NCBI GenBank assembly: GCA_022539475.1
Contig: VCMS01000302.1
Location: 123,932-172,256 of the forward strand
Direction of reading: 5' to 3'
Source: Gracilaria domingensis
Taxonomy: Eukaryota > Rhodophyta > Florideophyceae > Gracilariales > Gracilariaceae
Length of the DNA: 48,325 nt
Every line of letters starts with the position of its first letter. Within the stretch, counting starts at the first letter, position 1. Below, in pieces: positions 11,779 to 21,165 of this stretch. Position numbers and translations under genes: made by a program. Under the pieces are notes generated by a model. It saw only the letters and a list, made by a program, of their open reading frames with translations, searched no databases and was not told the DNA's origin.

Positions 11779-12073
11779 CGTGCCCGCCGGCGTGGGGGGG
11801 ATCGGTTGTGTTAGGGCGGCTACCCTAACACAACCGCACCCCCCCGTCCGCGGGCACGTTTTGGCCGGTTTTTTAAAAAATGTGCTTTTTTATGCCCGCG
11901 GGCGGGGGGTCCGTTCGTGTTAGGGTAGCTACCCTAACACGAACGGACCCCCCCGCCCGCGGGCACGTTTTGGACGATTTTTTCAAAAATGTGCGATTTC
12001 ATGCCCGCGGGCGGGGGGGTCCGGTCGTGTTAGGGTACGTACCCTAACAAGACCGACCCCCCCCGCCCGCGGG
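11779..12073. repeat. Array of three ~75-80-bp GC-rich palindromes with TTAGGG/CCCTAA centres (copy A)
   Basis: Three near-perfect inverted repeats sit at 11779-11858, 11893-11965 and 12003-12073, about 108 bases apart. Each has arms of about 36 bases built from CCCGCGGGCGGGGGG and a centre such as GTGTTAGGGTAGCTACCCTAACAC with no loop. The spacers share a TTTTGGCCGGTTTTTT-like motif followed by A-runs. Arms are complementary even where sequence differs between units and between copies. The array ends about 80 bases before the ATG of the C2H2 gene, so it could act as a regulatory, boundary or termination element. Confidence 0.9.
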
Positions 12074-12152
12074 CTCGTTTTCGCCTCATTCTGGTAGCGT
12101 CCACAGACCTCCTAAACACACACCGCACGCAACGCCAGCCAAAACGTAGCGC

Positions 12153-13797
12153 ATGCTGTTCGAGCTGGAGCGCCTCGCTGACGCGCGCGACGGCGCGCGT
12201 TCCCGTGCGCGGCACACTCGGCGCGCGGCTGTCTCGCGCCGCAGAGCTGTGCACCGTCGATGTGGCGTGCATTCATCGACGGCACTCATGCAGCACGTCT
12301 ACGACGGCATCGCCGTCGGAAACCTCTACAACAAGAAGGAGCACCACGCGCTCGCCCGCGTGCGCGACTCCGTCCTGCATTCCCACCGCCTTTCCAGCCG
12401 CCCCTGCAAGCGCAACTTCGCCGCCGACCTGCGCGTCGACCATCTCGAGCTCGTCGAGTTTGCATGGATGCACGACGACAGTCTCATCATCGCGTGCAGA
12501 CGCCTGCACAAGCCGTCCACTGCGCACCACAATCGCCTGGTGCTTTCCACTGATATCATCTGCTACGAACTGCTGCCACCGCACCAGCCGCTCACGTCGC
12601 CGCTGCTCACCATCGTGCTTCGCGAGCGCCCCACCTTGTGCCACTTTTGTGGTGAGCGAGGCATTGAGCCGTGCGCTTGTCCGCCGTCCTTCAAGAACAG
12701 GGCGCCGGCGCACGCCGAGCACACCTTCTTGTACAAGTCATCCGACTTGGGGCTGCACCGCCCGCCGAGCTCTGAACGTCTCATTGAGGCGTGGTTGTCG
12801 CTGTGTAAGCGGCTGTTCACCTTTGCTCAGAGCGGCTCGTTTTTCGTCGAAATGTACCGCCACTTACCAAACGCGGCACCAAACTGTTCCACAGCCCTCC
12901 AAACCCAATCCCGTACCAGTTTGAGTGTGGCAACCGCTCGGAAACGATGCAGCTGCTTAGCCTGTACGTACGACGCGTACAACTTTGTCAGAAACTGTTG
13001 ACGGCAGAATCCAGACTACACAATGCTCAACAACATTGGGTACAATACGCAGACAAGCCGTCACAAAACGCGACGCTTGACGAAGACCATCTTGTACCGG
13101 CGGGCAACGCAGCAAACGCACCGTACAGCCACGCGGACACACACGGCGTTGTTCCTTCGATGGCGGGCCACCAGTTGGAACAGCAGTTTCTGATACAGCT
13201 CGAAGCGGATGCGCTGCTGGTAAGGCTATCGGACGATGGCAGCAGTCCAAGCCCGAGCACGACAGTGACAGGCAATTCGCTTACGCCATCCATACATGAT
13301 GTGGGCGCTCGCGCGAACAACATCGAAACAGACGTCAGCAGCGCCTTGCTGGAGGCATTGACGCCGCCGATAACTGCCAGCGATATTGTGGCATCGACAG
13401 AGAATGAGGGCGCGCAGGCGCTGCAAAGGAACGATGAGACAACGGCCACGACGGCGACAACGACTAGTGCTGCTGTGGGCGCGGGCGTGAAGGCGGCGGG
13501 GGTGGCGGGGGAAGGCGGTGATGGGAACGCGTCACGGACAATGACGACGGACAAGGAGGTGAGATGGTACATCACGTGCGACACGCACAACGTGCCCGCT
13601 TGTCGCAAGTGCGGACACCGTTTCCAGAAGCGAGGCAACCTGATCCGGCATATTCAGGCGGTGCTTCTCAGCTGAAGCCATTCGTTTGCACGTTTTGCTT
13701 GGCGAGATTCGGGTACAAGACGCACCTCAAGCGACATCAACAAAAGCACAACCGATCGGCGCACAAGGATGTGACGTTGTTTCAGGTGCACGCGTGA
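12153..13797 (+). pseudogene. C2H2 zinc-finger protein gene with two frameshifts
   Basis: The ATG at 12153 is shared with copy B. The first frame contains a cysteine cluster LCHFCGERGIEPCACP near residues 165-180. Around 12850 the coding sense moves to another frame (KLFHSPPNPIPYQFECGN, then ETMQLLSLYVRRVQLCQ) and runs to 13675. It ends with a zinc finger, CRKCGHRFQKRGNLIRHIQA. A second shift near 13665 leads into the next finger, CTFCLARFGYKTHLKRHQQ followed by KH, ending at 13797. Two C2H2 fingers at the C-terminus suggest a DNA-binding transcription factor. The middle is Ala/Thr-rich and disordered. The shifts could be introns in principle, but no good splice sites were seen. Composition is GC-rich compared with regions further left. 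Confidence 0.6.
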
Positions 13798-14521
13798 GAG
13801 GTTTTTACTGGTAGAGAGGCTTGTTCAGCCCCTTTCTATGCGTTTAAACTAACTTGGAGCTTTTGTTTGGGAAGGGACTGGCGGGGGGCGGCGATCTAAT
13901 TTCACGGCGCTGCGCGCACGCGTCAGCTCGCGCTGTCTTCGAACACGCGCGGGCTGTGGGCACTGGCTGCGCAGTGCGCCTGCTTTGCTAACGGGGCGGG
14001 AGGGGGGCGCCGGGGTGAGAGTGTTACCGTAAGAAATTGCGAGTGAAACGCACGCGAGGCGGTACCAACGGTACGCTTGCAAGCGCCGCTGTGGTAGGCT
14101 GTTGGCAAGCTGGCGCGCGGGGCGACAAGTAAAATGATCCGAGAAGCAGTTGCAGTTGCGGCGGGCGCCACGTTGCTGGCGGCGGCATCTGGAGATGATG
14201 GCATGATGCGTCAAACAGGTCGGCGCGGAGCGCGGTTTTTGGCACATCCATGCGCACATGGTGTCAAACGGCGCGCGCGTGGAAAGCGCGGCGCGCGGCG
14301 CGCGTTGCGGCGCGCAGAATACAGAGCATGCACGAGTACGTCGTTGGTTCCACCGCGCGTTGAATTGAGCGCGAAGGCGCTCACTCGAGAGGTGGCGGCG
14401 GCGGCGCGCGCGTGACGGTGAACTCAGGCCGACGGGCATGAACTGCGCGTCGCGGCTGCGGGCGCTCCATGAATGACTGGCAAAGTACAGCCGCGCCCAT
14501 TGACTTACCAGCGGCCACGCG
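13798..14521. other. GC-rich spacer
   Basis: Open frames on both strands here are a by-product of high GC and few stops. They are Arg/Ala-rich without domain features. Runs of alternating GCGC occur around 14280-14420. No gene supported. Confidence 0.5.
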
Positions 14522-15319
14522 CTACTCGCTGCCGCGCACGCCACTCACGCTGTAGCGCCCGGCGCGCACGTCCACGCGCGCGCCCGTGCGCTCATCGAAG
14601 AAGCGGTGGCGCCGCCAGCCCAGCGCGAAGCCCGTCGCCAGCAGCCACGCCGCGGGCGGTGCCATCAGGAAGCGGATGTACGTGCTGCGCGCGTCGCGCC
14701 GCAGCACGGCGTGCACGCGCAGCACCAGCTCCGCGGCCACCGTGCGCGGCTCCTCCGCCAGCAACTTGAAGACGCGCCGCGCCGCCGGCTCGCGGTTCTC
14801 GCCCAGCAGCAGCTCCGTCAGCACCATGCCCGGCGACAGACAGTGGAAGCGGCACCAGCCGCGCGCGCACTTCTTGTTGAGCGACTTGACCAGCTGCGGC
14901 ACTCTACGTTTCGTCGCGCCGTACGCCGCGTACGTCGCCGTCGCGTTGCCACTCGTGCCGCTGCCGTCCATCACAAACAGGCGAACGCGCCGCTGCTGCG
15001 CGTCCGCAATGCGCATCTCCTCCCGCGCGCACAGCAGCTACCCTAGCAGGTTGGTGTTCATCACGTGGCGCAGGTCGTCCAAGTGCGCGTCGCGCAGCGC
15101 CGCGCGCTTGCCCACTGTGCCGTCGTTGCAGATGAACGCGTCCACCGACGGCAGGTGCTGCCGCATAAAGCGCCCCAGCTGGGCCACCTGCTGCTCGTCG
15201 CTCACGTCCGTCACGCAGCCGAACACCGCCGCGCCCGGGTTCTCCGAGCGCGTGGCCAGTTTTATCAAGGTCTCCCGGAAGCGCTCGCATTCCTCCGCCT
15301 CCGCCTCCTCGCGCGTCAT
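14522..15319 (-). pseudogene. Chlorophyll b reductase-like short-chain dehydrogenase (NOL/NYC1-like), truncated
   Basis: Read on the minus strand from 15319, the protein has the SDR middle (FGCVTDVSDEQQVAQL, then DAFICNDGT and HVMNTNLLG). After TAG at 15038-15040 it has the active-site half: FVMDGSGTSGNATATYAAYG with the Y-x-x-x-K motif as YGATK, then LSPGMVLTELLLGENRE and the FFDE motif near the end. The MDGSG and SPGMVLTELLL motifs are characteristic of NYC1/NOL, which reduce chlorophyll b in plants; related SDRs occur in other algae. The N-terminal GxxxGxG nucleotide-binding strand is not recognisable upstream. An in-frame stop plus the missing N-terminus indicate a pseudogene. It implies a photosynthetic ancestry. 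Confidence 0.78.
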
Positions 15320-16031
15320 TCCATAGCCGTTACCCTCCCAATCCCCGCGCGTCGAGCATGGCGGGCATGAGCGCGCCCAGCGCGGCGGCGCGAAACGGCG
15401 ACTCGTCGCGATGGCTCAGCTACACGAAAAGCGACAGCGCGACGAGCGCCTACTCGGCGGCAGTGCGCATGGGCGGCGAGGGCGCCAGCGCGCGCGCGCG
15501 CTGAAGGAGAAGCGCGGGGCGGCTGCGGGGTCGGCCAGCAGCAGCGACGGAATGCGCAGCGCTAGGTCGAACAGCGCGGTGCAGCCGATGGCGCGCAGCG
15601 CGTCGCGGAAGAGCGGCGCGCCTTCGGTGCAGGCACCCACCGCACGCGGCAGCGGACGGCGTAGAGAGCAGTGTGACCAGCGCCGGTAGCAGGCGTGCCA
15701 GGACGTGAGCTGAGAAGAGTAGCGAAATAGAAATAAATGACGTGAAACTGGTTCAAATCATAATTGCGTCGTATCATCTGGGTCCGATGGAGACCATATT
15801 TCGTCATCATTATCTCTGCCGCTAAATTTTGTACCAATAACGATCCATAGAATACAATACGGCAATGCATCCAAATGGCCACTGTACTGTACTCGCCCAT
15901 TATGCGGCCAATTAAATTTATTTTGGAAATAACTACGGCCACTAATCGGCCATTTATAGCCCGAAATTGATGTTCATAGTGGCGTAGTCTTGGAGAGAGC
16001 TCAGGAGCGCGCGTGATGCCCCGTTGGTTGG
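15320..16031. other. Spacer downstream of the GC-rich island
   Basis: A minus-strand frame at 15640-15416 (EGAPLFRDALRAIGCTALFD) may be remnant N-terminal coding sequence of the NOL-like gene, but I cannot align it to a family. From about 15720 the base composition drops abruptly to AT-rich sequence with no gene. Confidence 0.35.
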
Positions 16032-16315
16032 TTGGTTCATCCAGCGTACACGCCCATTCAGGCCGATGTCACTCCCGCGGCCGAGCATTCTTCCATGCCT
16101 CCGGACCCTACTGCCAGGGTTACGAGGTTTCATAACTTAGGCAGGTGCAATTACCTGGGGTATGCCGAGATTCTTGAAAGTGTTCACTCGTCCGTCACCG
16201 ATGTCTTGGATCAGTGTGGTGTCGCTTCGTGCAGTGTGTATGTGTCTACGGGGCGCTCTGAGCTTGTACGCAAGCTAGAGCGAACGGTCGCCAAAGATTT
16301 CGGTAAAAAAGGTGC
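16032..16315 (+). pseudogene. Fragment of serine palmitoyltransferase subunit (LCB2-like)
   Basis: The frame encodes NLGRCNYLGYAE, then VTDVLDQCGVASCSV, GRSELVRKLERTVAKDFGKK. This follows the order and spacing of the fold-type I PLP acyltransferase segment NLGSYNYLGFA..YGV..CS..G....H..LE..VA.FLGKE of serine palmitoyltransferase, the first enzyme of sphingolipid synthesis. Only about 80 residues are present; the PLP lysine region is absent. It stops at a perfect palindrome that fuses it to an unrelated gene fragment. Other members of the family (aminolevulinate synthase, KBL) are less likely because of the NYLGYAE motif. Confidence 0.6.
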
Positions 16316-16374
16316 CAACACCACGTTCTCCTCCTCAGTTGGTAGTACCAACTGAGGAGGAGAACGTGGTGTTG
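16316..16374. repeat. Perfect 59-bp palindrome at a gene-fragment junction
   Basis: Two 29-base arms flank a single G at 16345. The left arm begins CAACACCACGTTCTCCTCCT and the right arm is its exact reverse complement. The right arm reads as natural epimerase coding sequence, while the left arm does not continue the palmitoyltransferase motif. The left arm therefore looks like a fold-back copy of the right. Confidence 0.97.
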
Positions 16375-16731
16375 AAGGAATTATGTAACCGAATTAAAAG
16401 GATGGGAATGCAGATTGGAGTTGCGTTGCGCCCGAATACGTCTATAAAGGTCGTAGAAGCACTTATGAAGGAAGGAGTTGTAGACATGTTGTTGTTGATG
16501 ACGGTGGAGCCAGGGTTTCGAAGACAGGCGCTTATGGAGGGTGTTCTTGATGAGGTGCGACATGCATGGGAGTTGTACCCAAGAATAGGGATACAGGTGG
16601 ATGGGGGTATTGGACTGAGTACTGTGAAAGGAGTAGTGAAGGCCGGTGCAAACATTTTAGTTGCAGGATCTGCCATCTTTGGCTCGAGTAACCCAGCTCA
16701 TGTCATAGCTGGTTTTCGAAAGGTTGGTTAG
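16354..16731 (+). pseudogene. RPE: Ribulose-phosphate 3-epimerase, C-terminal half
   Basis: The frame gives MGMQIGVALRPNTS, then DMLLLMTVEPGF, IQVDGGIGLSTVKG and AGANILVAGSAIFG. These are the C-terminal strands and phosphate-binding loop of the TIM-barrel epimerase of the pentose phosphate and Calvin cycles. The catalytic Asp in VDGG is present. The normal PGFGGQ motif reads PGFRRQ, and the N-terminal ~95 residues with the first metal ligands are missing, replaced by the palindrome and the palmitoyltransferase fragment. The remaining frame is open to its stop at 16729-16731. Confidence 0.85.
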
Positions 16732-16764
16732 AGATAGTAGCATAAAATTATTGTTTATTACATT

Positions 16765-17162
16765 GTTACCTTTACGTGTTATCACGACTATATTCTCCGT
16801 CTCCATTGGAGATGTATTTCTCTTGTATCACAACCGGGAAAGGATGTTAGAGAACATCAATATATCCCCAGTGGACGCTGAGAGGGAGGATGAACTACTC
16901 TACGTGCTATCATTGTTACCCATCCGGTGTCGAGTGGTGACATATTCTTTTTTTGTCACAACCCGCACAGGATGTGACGGAAGAAGAAGATGCCCCCAGT
17001 CGAGACAGAGGGTGAGCTACTCCAAGTACAATCACTAGTCCCTAGCTTGCCTCCACTGGCAATATCTTCCTGTTTTGCTATAATCATCGAGTGAGGTTAT
17101 GGCGGAAGAGAAAAATATCGCCGGTCGAGGCGAGGTGGGTGAGGATTATGTGAGAGCGAAAG
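16765..17162 (+). repeat. Three degenerate tandem units of ~122-150 bp, each with a small hairpin
   Basis: Units start near 16765, 16915 and 17037. Each has the order T-rich stretch, TCACAACC-like block, AGGATGT-like block, GAAGA-rich block, a CAGTCGAGACAGAGGG-like block and a GATGA-like end. The short stem differs in sequence but still pairs in unit 2 (GTCACA/TGTGAC) and unit 3 (GCTATAA/TTATGGC with one G-T pair). The array lies just upstream of the coiled-coil ORF and could be its 5' regulatory or leader region. Confidence 0.55.
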
Positions 17163-17371
17163 AGGGGACAGAGGGGTGGCGCTTAAATAGTGGAAGGTGC
17201 GGAGGTGTACAGTAGATGTTTTGGCGGGAAATGGGATGAGGGAAACAGGGACAATCATGGTGCTGGATATAGCCCGTGTGGTTGGACAGTGGGGGTGGAC
17301 AGCACAGTTTAGCTCGAATGCACTGTATCGCAGTGGAAACTTCGATCCAACTACTACTTCTTCTTCTGAAG

Positions 17372-18301
17372 ATGTCGAACGGATACGTGAAGGATGAGGA
17401 GCTGTTGGCGCTGTTGGAGGGGATGGATGTACCGCCGACGCCGTCACCAAAGCGGGAAGAGGACGTGATTACGGCGGCTGCTCGGATGTCGCAGAAGAAG
17501 GAAGTGGCCGATGAAGGAAAAAAGTGTGAGGCGAGGAGAGGGGATGCTGATGAGGTGGAGAAGGGTGTAGAATTGGAGGTGGAAGGGGTCGCAATGGAGA
17601 GAAAGGGTGCAGTGCATCTGAGTCAGTTAGAGGTTGGAGACCAGATAGAGAGTGGGGGCGGAGAGGGTGACAGGGAGATGCGGTTTGTGGGGGAGATGAA
17701 GGCGAGGGTGGGGATGTTGGGGTTGGTGATGAAGGAGCAACTGGACGATGGAATTGTGGAGATTGTAACGGAAATGGGCGGTGTGGTGCTGAGTGGGGGT
17801 GGTAGTGGTGTTTCGGTTGAGGCGATTTCGAGCCTGCGGAATTCGTTGTCGGTATTGGGAGTGGAGATGAGAAATCATGTGTATGGGATAGTGGAGTGTG
17901 TGGGAAGGGAGGTTGGAGAGTTGCGGGAGGAGAATAGGGTTCTGAACGAGAGGTTGGACGTGCTGGAGAAGGAGGTGAAGGAGCTGGGCAAGAGGCAAAG
18001 ATTGGTGGAAGAGGAGACGGCGAAAGGAGGTGTGGAGGGAAAGACGGAGAAGGGAAGTGTGGGAAGGGTGGCGGTGCAGAAGGGGTCTCCTGTGACACCG
18101 AAGACAAAGGGTGGTGGGGTTGGGGATGTGAAGAGCCGTCTGAAGAAGAGGCGTAAGGAGATGAAGAAGGTGGTGGAGGAGGTGCCGCGGGAGGGAGTCG
18201 GAGATCCGGTGGTGACTGGGTTTAGGAGTGCGGCGGAGGTGGCGCGGACTGCGAAGGGGATTCTGAGGGGACAGGAGGAGAGAAGGATGGGAGGGATGTG
18301 A
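17372..18301 (+). CDS. 309-aa coiled-coil protein of unknown function, extremely G-rich gene
   Basis: The ATG at 17372 follows CTTCTTCTTCTGAAG and starts MSNGYVKDEELLALLEGMDV. The N-terminal third is disordered and acidic. Residues about 180-225 form a clear heptad coiled coil (VGELREENRVLNERLDVLEK). The last third is Lys/Arg/Gly-rich (VKSRLKKRRKEMKK). The frame is undamaged in a window where nearly every host gene is broken. Its coding strand is dominated by G with very few C, unlike both flanks, so codons end mostly in G. The architecture (disordered, coiled coil, basic tail) fits a structural or nucleic-acid-binding protein of a mobile element or virus-like agent, but there is no motif to prove it. 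A short in-frame extension with FYKMTLAETERED follows the TGA. Confidence 0.55.
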   Translation: MSNGYVKDEELLALLEGMDVPPTPSPKREEDVITAAARMSQKKEVADEGKKCEARRGDADEVEKGVELEVEGVAMERKGAVHLSQLEVGDQIESGGGEGDREMRFVGEMKARVGMLGLVMKEQLDDGIVEIVTEMGGVVLSGGGSGVSVEAISSLRNSLSVLGVEMRNHVYGIVECVGREVGELREENRVLNERLDVLEKEVKELGKRQRLVEEETAKGGVEGKTEKGSVGRVAVQKGSPVTPKTKGGGVGDVKSRLKKRRKEMKKVVEEVPREGVGDPVVTGFRSAAEVARTAKGILRGQEERRMGGM

Positions 18302-18667
18302 AGCCGTTTTGGGCGAGGCGGGTATACGAGAAGGGGGAGGGTTGTCCACCTGACTTCTACAAAATGACGTTGGCGGAGACGGAGAGGGAGGATGCGAACG
18401 CGTGATGGGCGAGAAATGGGTAAAGAGCGGGGGTGGTGTGGACTGGGAAGAAGTGATGGGATGATTGAGGTGGGATGAGTTGCAATTGGCATTGCAACAA
18501 AAAAAAAATGGAAACGCAAACTAGCACGAATGCAGTTTTGAGAGAGGGTCGCGGAAAAGAGTGAATGGGGTGGTGCGGCGAAGTAGAACCTCTACAAAAA
18601 CTAGGCGACCCAAGAACTAAACTGCGCGAAATGGAATTTAATATTCCAAAATTTCTTAATTTTTTGA
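18302..18667. other. 3' flank of coiled-coil gene with A10 run
   Basis: A run of ten A lies at 18499-18508 after GCAATTGGCATTGCAAC, itself containing a short inverted repeat (TTGCAAT..ATTGCAA). The purine bias ends around here. The A-run could be the tail of a retroposed transcript or simple sequence. No gene seen. Confidence 0.4.
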
Positions 18668-19414
18668 GTGCCAGCCTCTGCTACCCCCTCGCGCGCCCCA
18701 AATAGCCCCAAAACTAGCTTAGTTTCCAAAGCGAACAGACTATATTCCACTTTGCAGAACACAGACGCTCATGCCTTGTTCGACTTTGCCCTTGACGTAG
18801 GAAATATCTGCGTCGACACCGAAGGGCGTCTCATAAGAGCAGAAACGAACACGAGGAGAAGCAGTCTATCCATCTCCACAGATTCTCAGTTCTTCAATTC
18901 AGTTGTAGCTCTTTCGGACCATCTGGTTGCAAGGGGACCTACGCCTTTGACTTCCGCAAATACAGTTGACTCATTAGGGTCCATCATACTGAGCATTATG
19001 TGCAGCTTGGAAGCAGATTCATCTCTGCGACATAACATGTGGAGTCGATGTGTTGGAGAGTGCGGTGGGAGCGCACTCTTCGAAAATGGATTGTTTCTGC
19101 ACAGCCTTGGGCTGAATTCCACATCCTCTTGTACATGCCTGGAGAGAGAAGACATGATGTACAGATACATATCTGCGATTTCCAAGTCATATTTGGATCC
19201 CGGTTGCTTTCCTGAAATCATTAGGAGAATTGTTCTGTTCAGACTTTCGGAGTATCTGTCGTTCCCGGAGAGCACTGCCACTCTGGGGAACTTGTTTCAA
19301 TCGCTTCCACATGCGTCTAGAAAAACAACGCTTGGCAAACTATCCCAATTCCTTGACGCGGACTGCGTGAACAATTTGGAGCCCCTTACAGAATGGTTGC
19401 GAAGTAGGATATGA
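18668..19414 (+). pseudogene. Unrecognised helical protein fragment without a start codon
   Basis: The frame is open for 248 codons but has no ATG before LSIMCSLEADSS, so it is either a terminal exon or a truncated gene. It is rich in helices and Ser/Leu (ALFDFALDVGNICVDTEG, RRIVLFRLSEYLSFPES) with no catalytic motif. It ends facing the 3' end of the nicastrin relic. A conserved-looking, non-repetitive composition argues for real past coding. I do not recognise the family. Confidence 0.35.
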
Positions 19415-19451
19415 TCACCATTTCGGTGGTGACAACTTACGAACCAAGCCT

Positions 19452-21165
19452 CTAGACAGGTGACACGAGAGAATCCCCTGTGCTTAACATGCTCGATTCC
19501 TCCACTGTCAACACTCTCTTTTCGTCAAACAAGGCACGGTCAAACAATATACCGAACAAGAAACTCAGAACAAGAACACATACTCCCAATCCGAAGATAA
19601 CAGCCTCATAGAAGTCGCTATCTTGGACTTGCCCACAAAATCCGATCTCGAGATCCCAAAAGCTCTCTGTCCAGTCTTCCTGGCGAGGTGCATGGCCGTC
19701 AAACTCTTCTCTCTTGAACCTTTTCACGAGTTCAAACCCTCCTATCGAGTCGACCATGTTTATACCGCCTCCAAATGCCGTATGAGTATATGTATCTGAG
19801 AGAACACACCGACGACGAGTGCACTGTGCATCCACGAGGTCACCTTGTGCTCGTGGCGATTCTTGTCGATTGATATCTCGATCATAGTCCTCGCAATCGT
19901 TTTTATTATTGCAGTTCTCTGAGCTTTCGTTGAAACGGTTGTGATGGGCAAAGAAGGCTTGAACCAAAGCCAGTTTAGCTGCGGCGCTAGGATTGTTGAA
20001 GCGAAGAACATCGGAATGGAAGAACGCACCAACATAGTTCCCGGGCGTTACAGTCATGTTCTCATAGCTCCAAGTATTCTCTCACCATGGAAAAGTTTCT
20101 CCAATTACCAGTCATGCAAGTAATGACGTTATCAATCGTGTTTGAATTCGCTAGGATTTCTTTGGGATCTTCAAACGCAATGTTAACTATTGCTGTTGCG
20201 ATGGCGTTTGCAGCCTTGTACATTGATTCCCTCTGGGCAGGTTGACTGATTCGTAACTCAGTGTCAAGCATGGAGTGGTAGATTTCTGTGCTGAAATTCA
20301 GAGGATAATTGGTTACGCTCACAACGTCGATCCTACTATCGTTGAAGAAGAAGTTGAAGCTTTGAGAAGCGTCAATTGGAGTTACTCGCTCTTCGTAATC
20401 AAAATCAAATCCTCCGCGTTCAAGACTCAGATCCTGACTCATAAAAGTGTTATTCAACATTTCTTCAAGACTTTTGCCAAGTGCATCGTCGTGATGAGTG
20501 AAGAACTGAGACGTCGGGGGGCTGTTGCCGGTGGAGGGAGTTATCAACTGACCCAATTTTAGTACTTGAATATCAGCGCCTTCGAATTCCTTGAACTTCA
20601 GGTTGTTGATGAACGGTTTTTTGCAACCTTTCCGACCTTCGGAAATATCTTGCTCTTCGTCACATTCAAATTCCAACATGTCTCTCAGAAACCTGGCGGA
20701 ACCTGCATAGCCCCAAGTCTCGGCGTTGAAAGCAAAATACACAGGCTGCCGTTCAAAATCGCCTTCCCCTGTGGCTTGGCGCTAGTAGTTGGCCACAGCT
20801 TCTGCGACAGCCATCAACACAGCCAAGGAGGATATTTCTGCTCCAGCGCCCATTCCAAATTCTGGGAAGAATGCATAAGAGTCCATTGGCGCTATGATGA
20901 ACAAGTACTTACGGGGAGCATCAGAGGTGACAGAGGAGTTGACTCCACCCAGGGCAGACCAAACAGAATGACCGCCTTTTGGTTAACAGGCCCTGTCTCG
21001 CAAACACGCTCGGAGGTAACAGAAGAGCCCGCATTATCTACGTTGGGGTTGCTTTCGTTGGTGATAATGGTCGAAGGTTTCGGAGTGACAATGGAAGCAC
21101 AATCCCACATTCTACCAATGGACTGGAGCTTGTCCTGAGGAGAAAAAGCACCTCTGTTGTTTCCA
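19452..21165 (-). pseudogene. NCSTN: Nicastrin (gamma-secretase subunit) pseudogene, N-terminally truncated
   Basis: Nicastrin is the large glycosylated ectodomain of gamma-secretase, a membrane protease complex. On the minus strand the frames give FIIAPMDSYAFFPEFGMGAG, then after TAG at 20782-20784 VYFAFNAETWGYAGSARFLR, matching the aminopeptidase-like core with its FxxGExWGYxGS motif. The end carries a juxtamembrane segment and a transmembrane helix (AVIFGLGVCVLVLSFLFGIL) with a short cytosolic tail, the family's expected topology. Frame changes occur near 20900 and 20060. The N-terminal half is missing, and the sequence runs directly into the dehydrogenase at 21166. A possible 3' splice site (TTTTCTCCTCAG on the minus strand) lies near 21140. 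Confidence 0.75.

Larger units (their letters stand above)
6329..12269. repeat. 5.94-kb direct repeat, copy A
   Basis: This interval is repeated in the same orientation at 36951-42889. The shared sequence starts at TCGTCTGTCTCTTGCAGATG in both copies and ends just inside the C2H2 gene. Copy A is joined on its right to the fuller C2H2 gene and on its left to RPAP1. It is thus probably the parental arrangement and copy B the derived one. By eye, divergence is uneven: about 1-2% in the first 400 bases, a few percent through the transposase relic and clearly more than 10% around 11.0-11.6 kb. No target-site duplication or terminal inverted repeat was found at the ends, so a segmental duplication is favoured over a single transposon. 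Confidence 0.85.

Noticed and set aside
11779..12073. Telomere or interstitial telomeric repeat
   Set aside because: Each palindrome contains only one TTAGGG and one CCCTAA rather than a tandem run, so it is not a telomeric tract.
6329..12269. The 5.94-kb repeat as one complete DNA transposon
   Set aside because: Its ends lie inside two host genes, no terminal inverted repeats or target duplications were seen, and the transposase relic occupies only its middle. Segmental duplication fits better.
12205..12924. Ser/Thr/Ala-rich plus-strand ORF overlapping the C2H2 gene
   Set aside because: It is the +1 shadow of the frame carrying the cysteine motif and shows only low-complexity composition.
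13849..15370. Many long Arg/Ala-rich ORFs on both strands in the GC-rich island
   Set aside because: High GC removes stop codons. Only the NOL-like frame on the minus strand has family motifs.
17469..18519. Several long minus-strand ORFs opposite the coiled-coil gene
   Set aside because: They are Pro/Ser/His-rich shadows produced by the G-rich plus strand, and two or more overlap in different frames.
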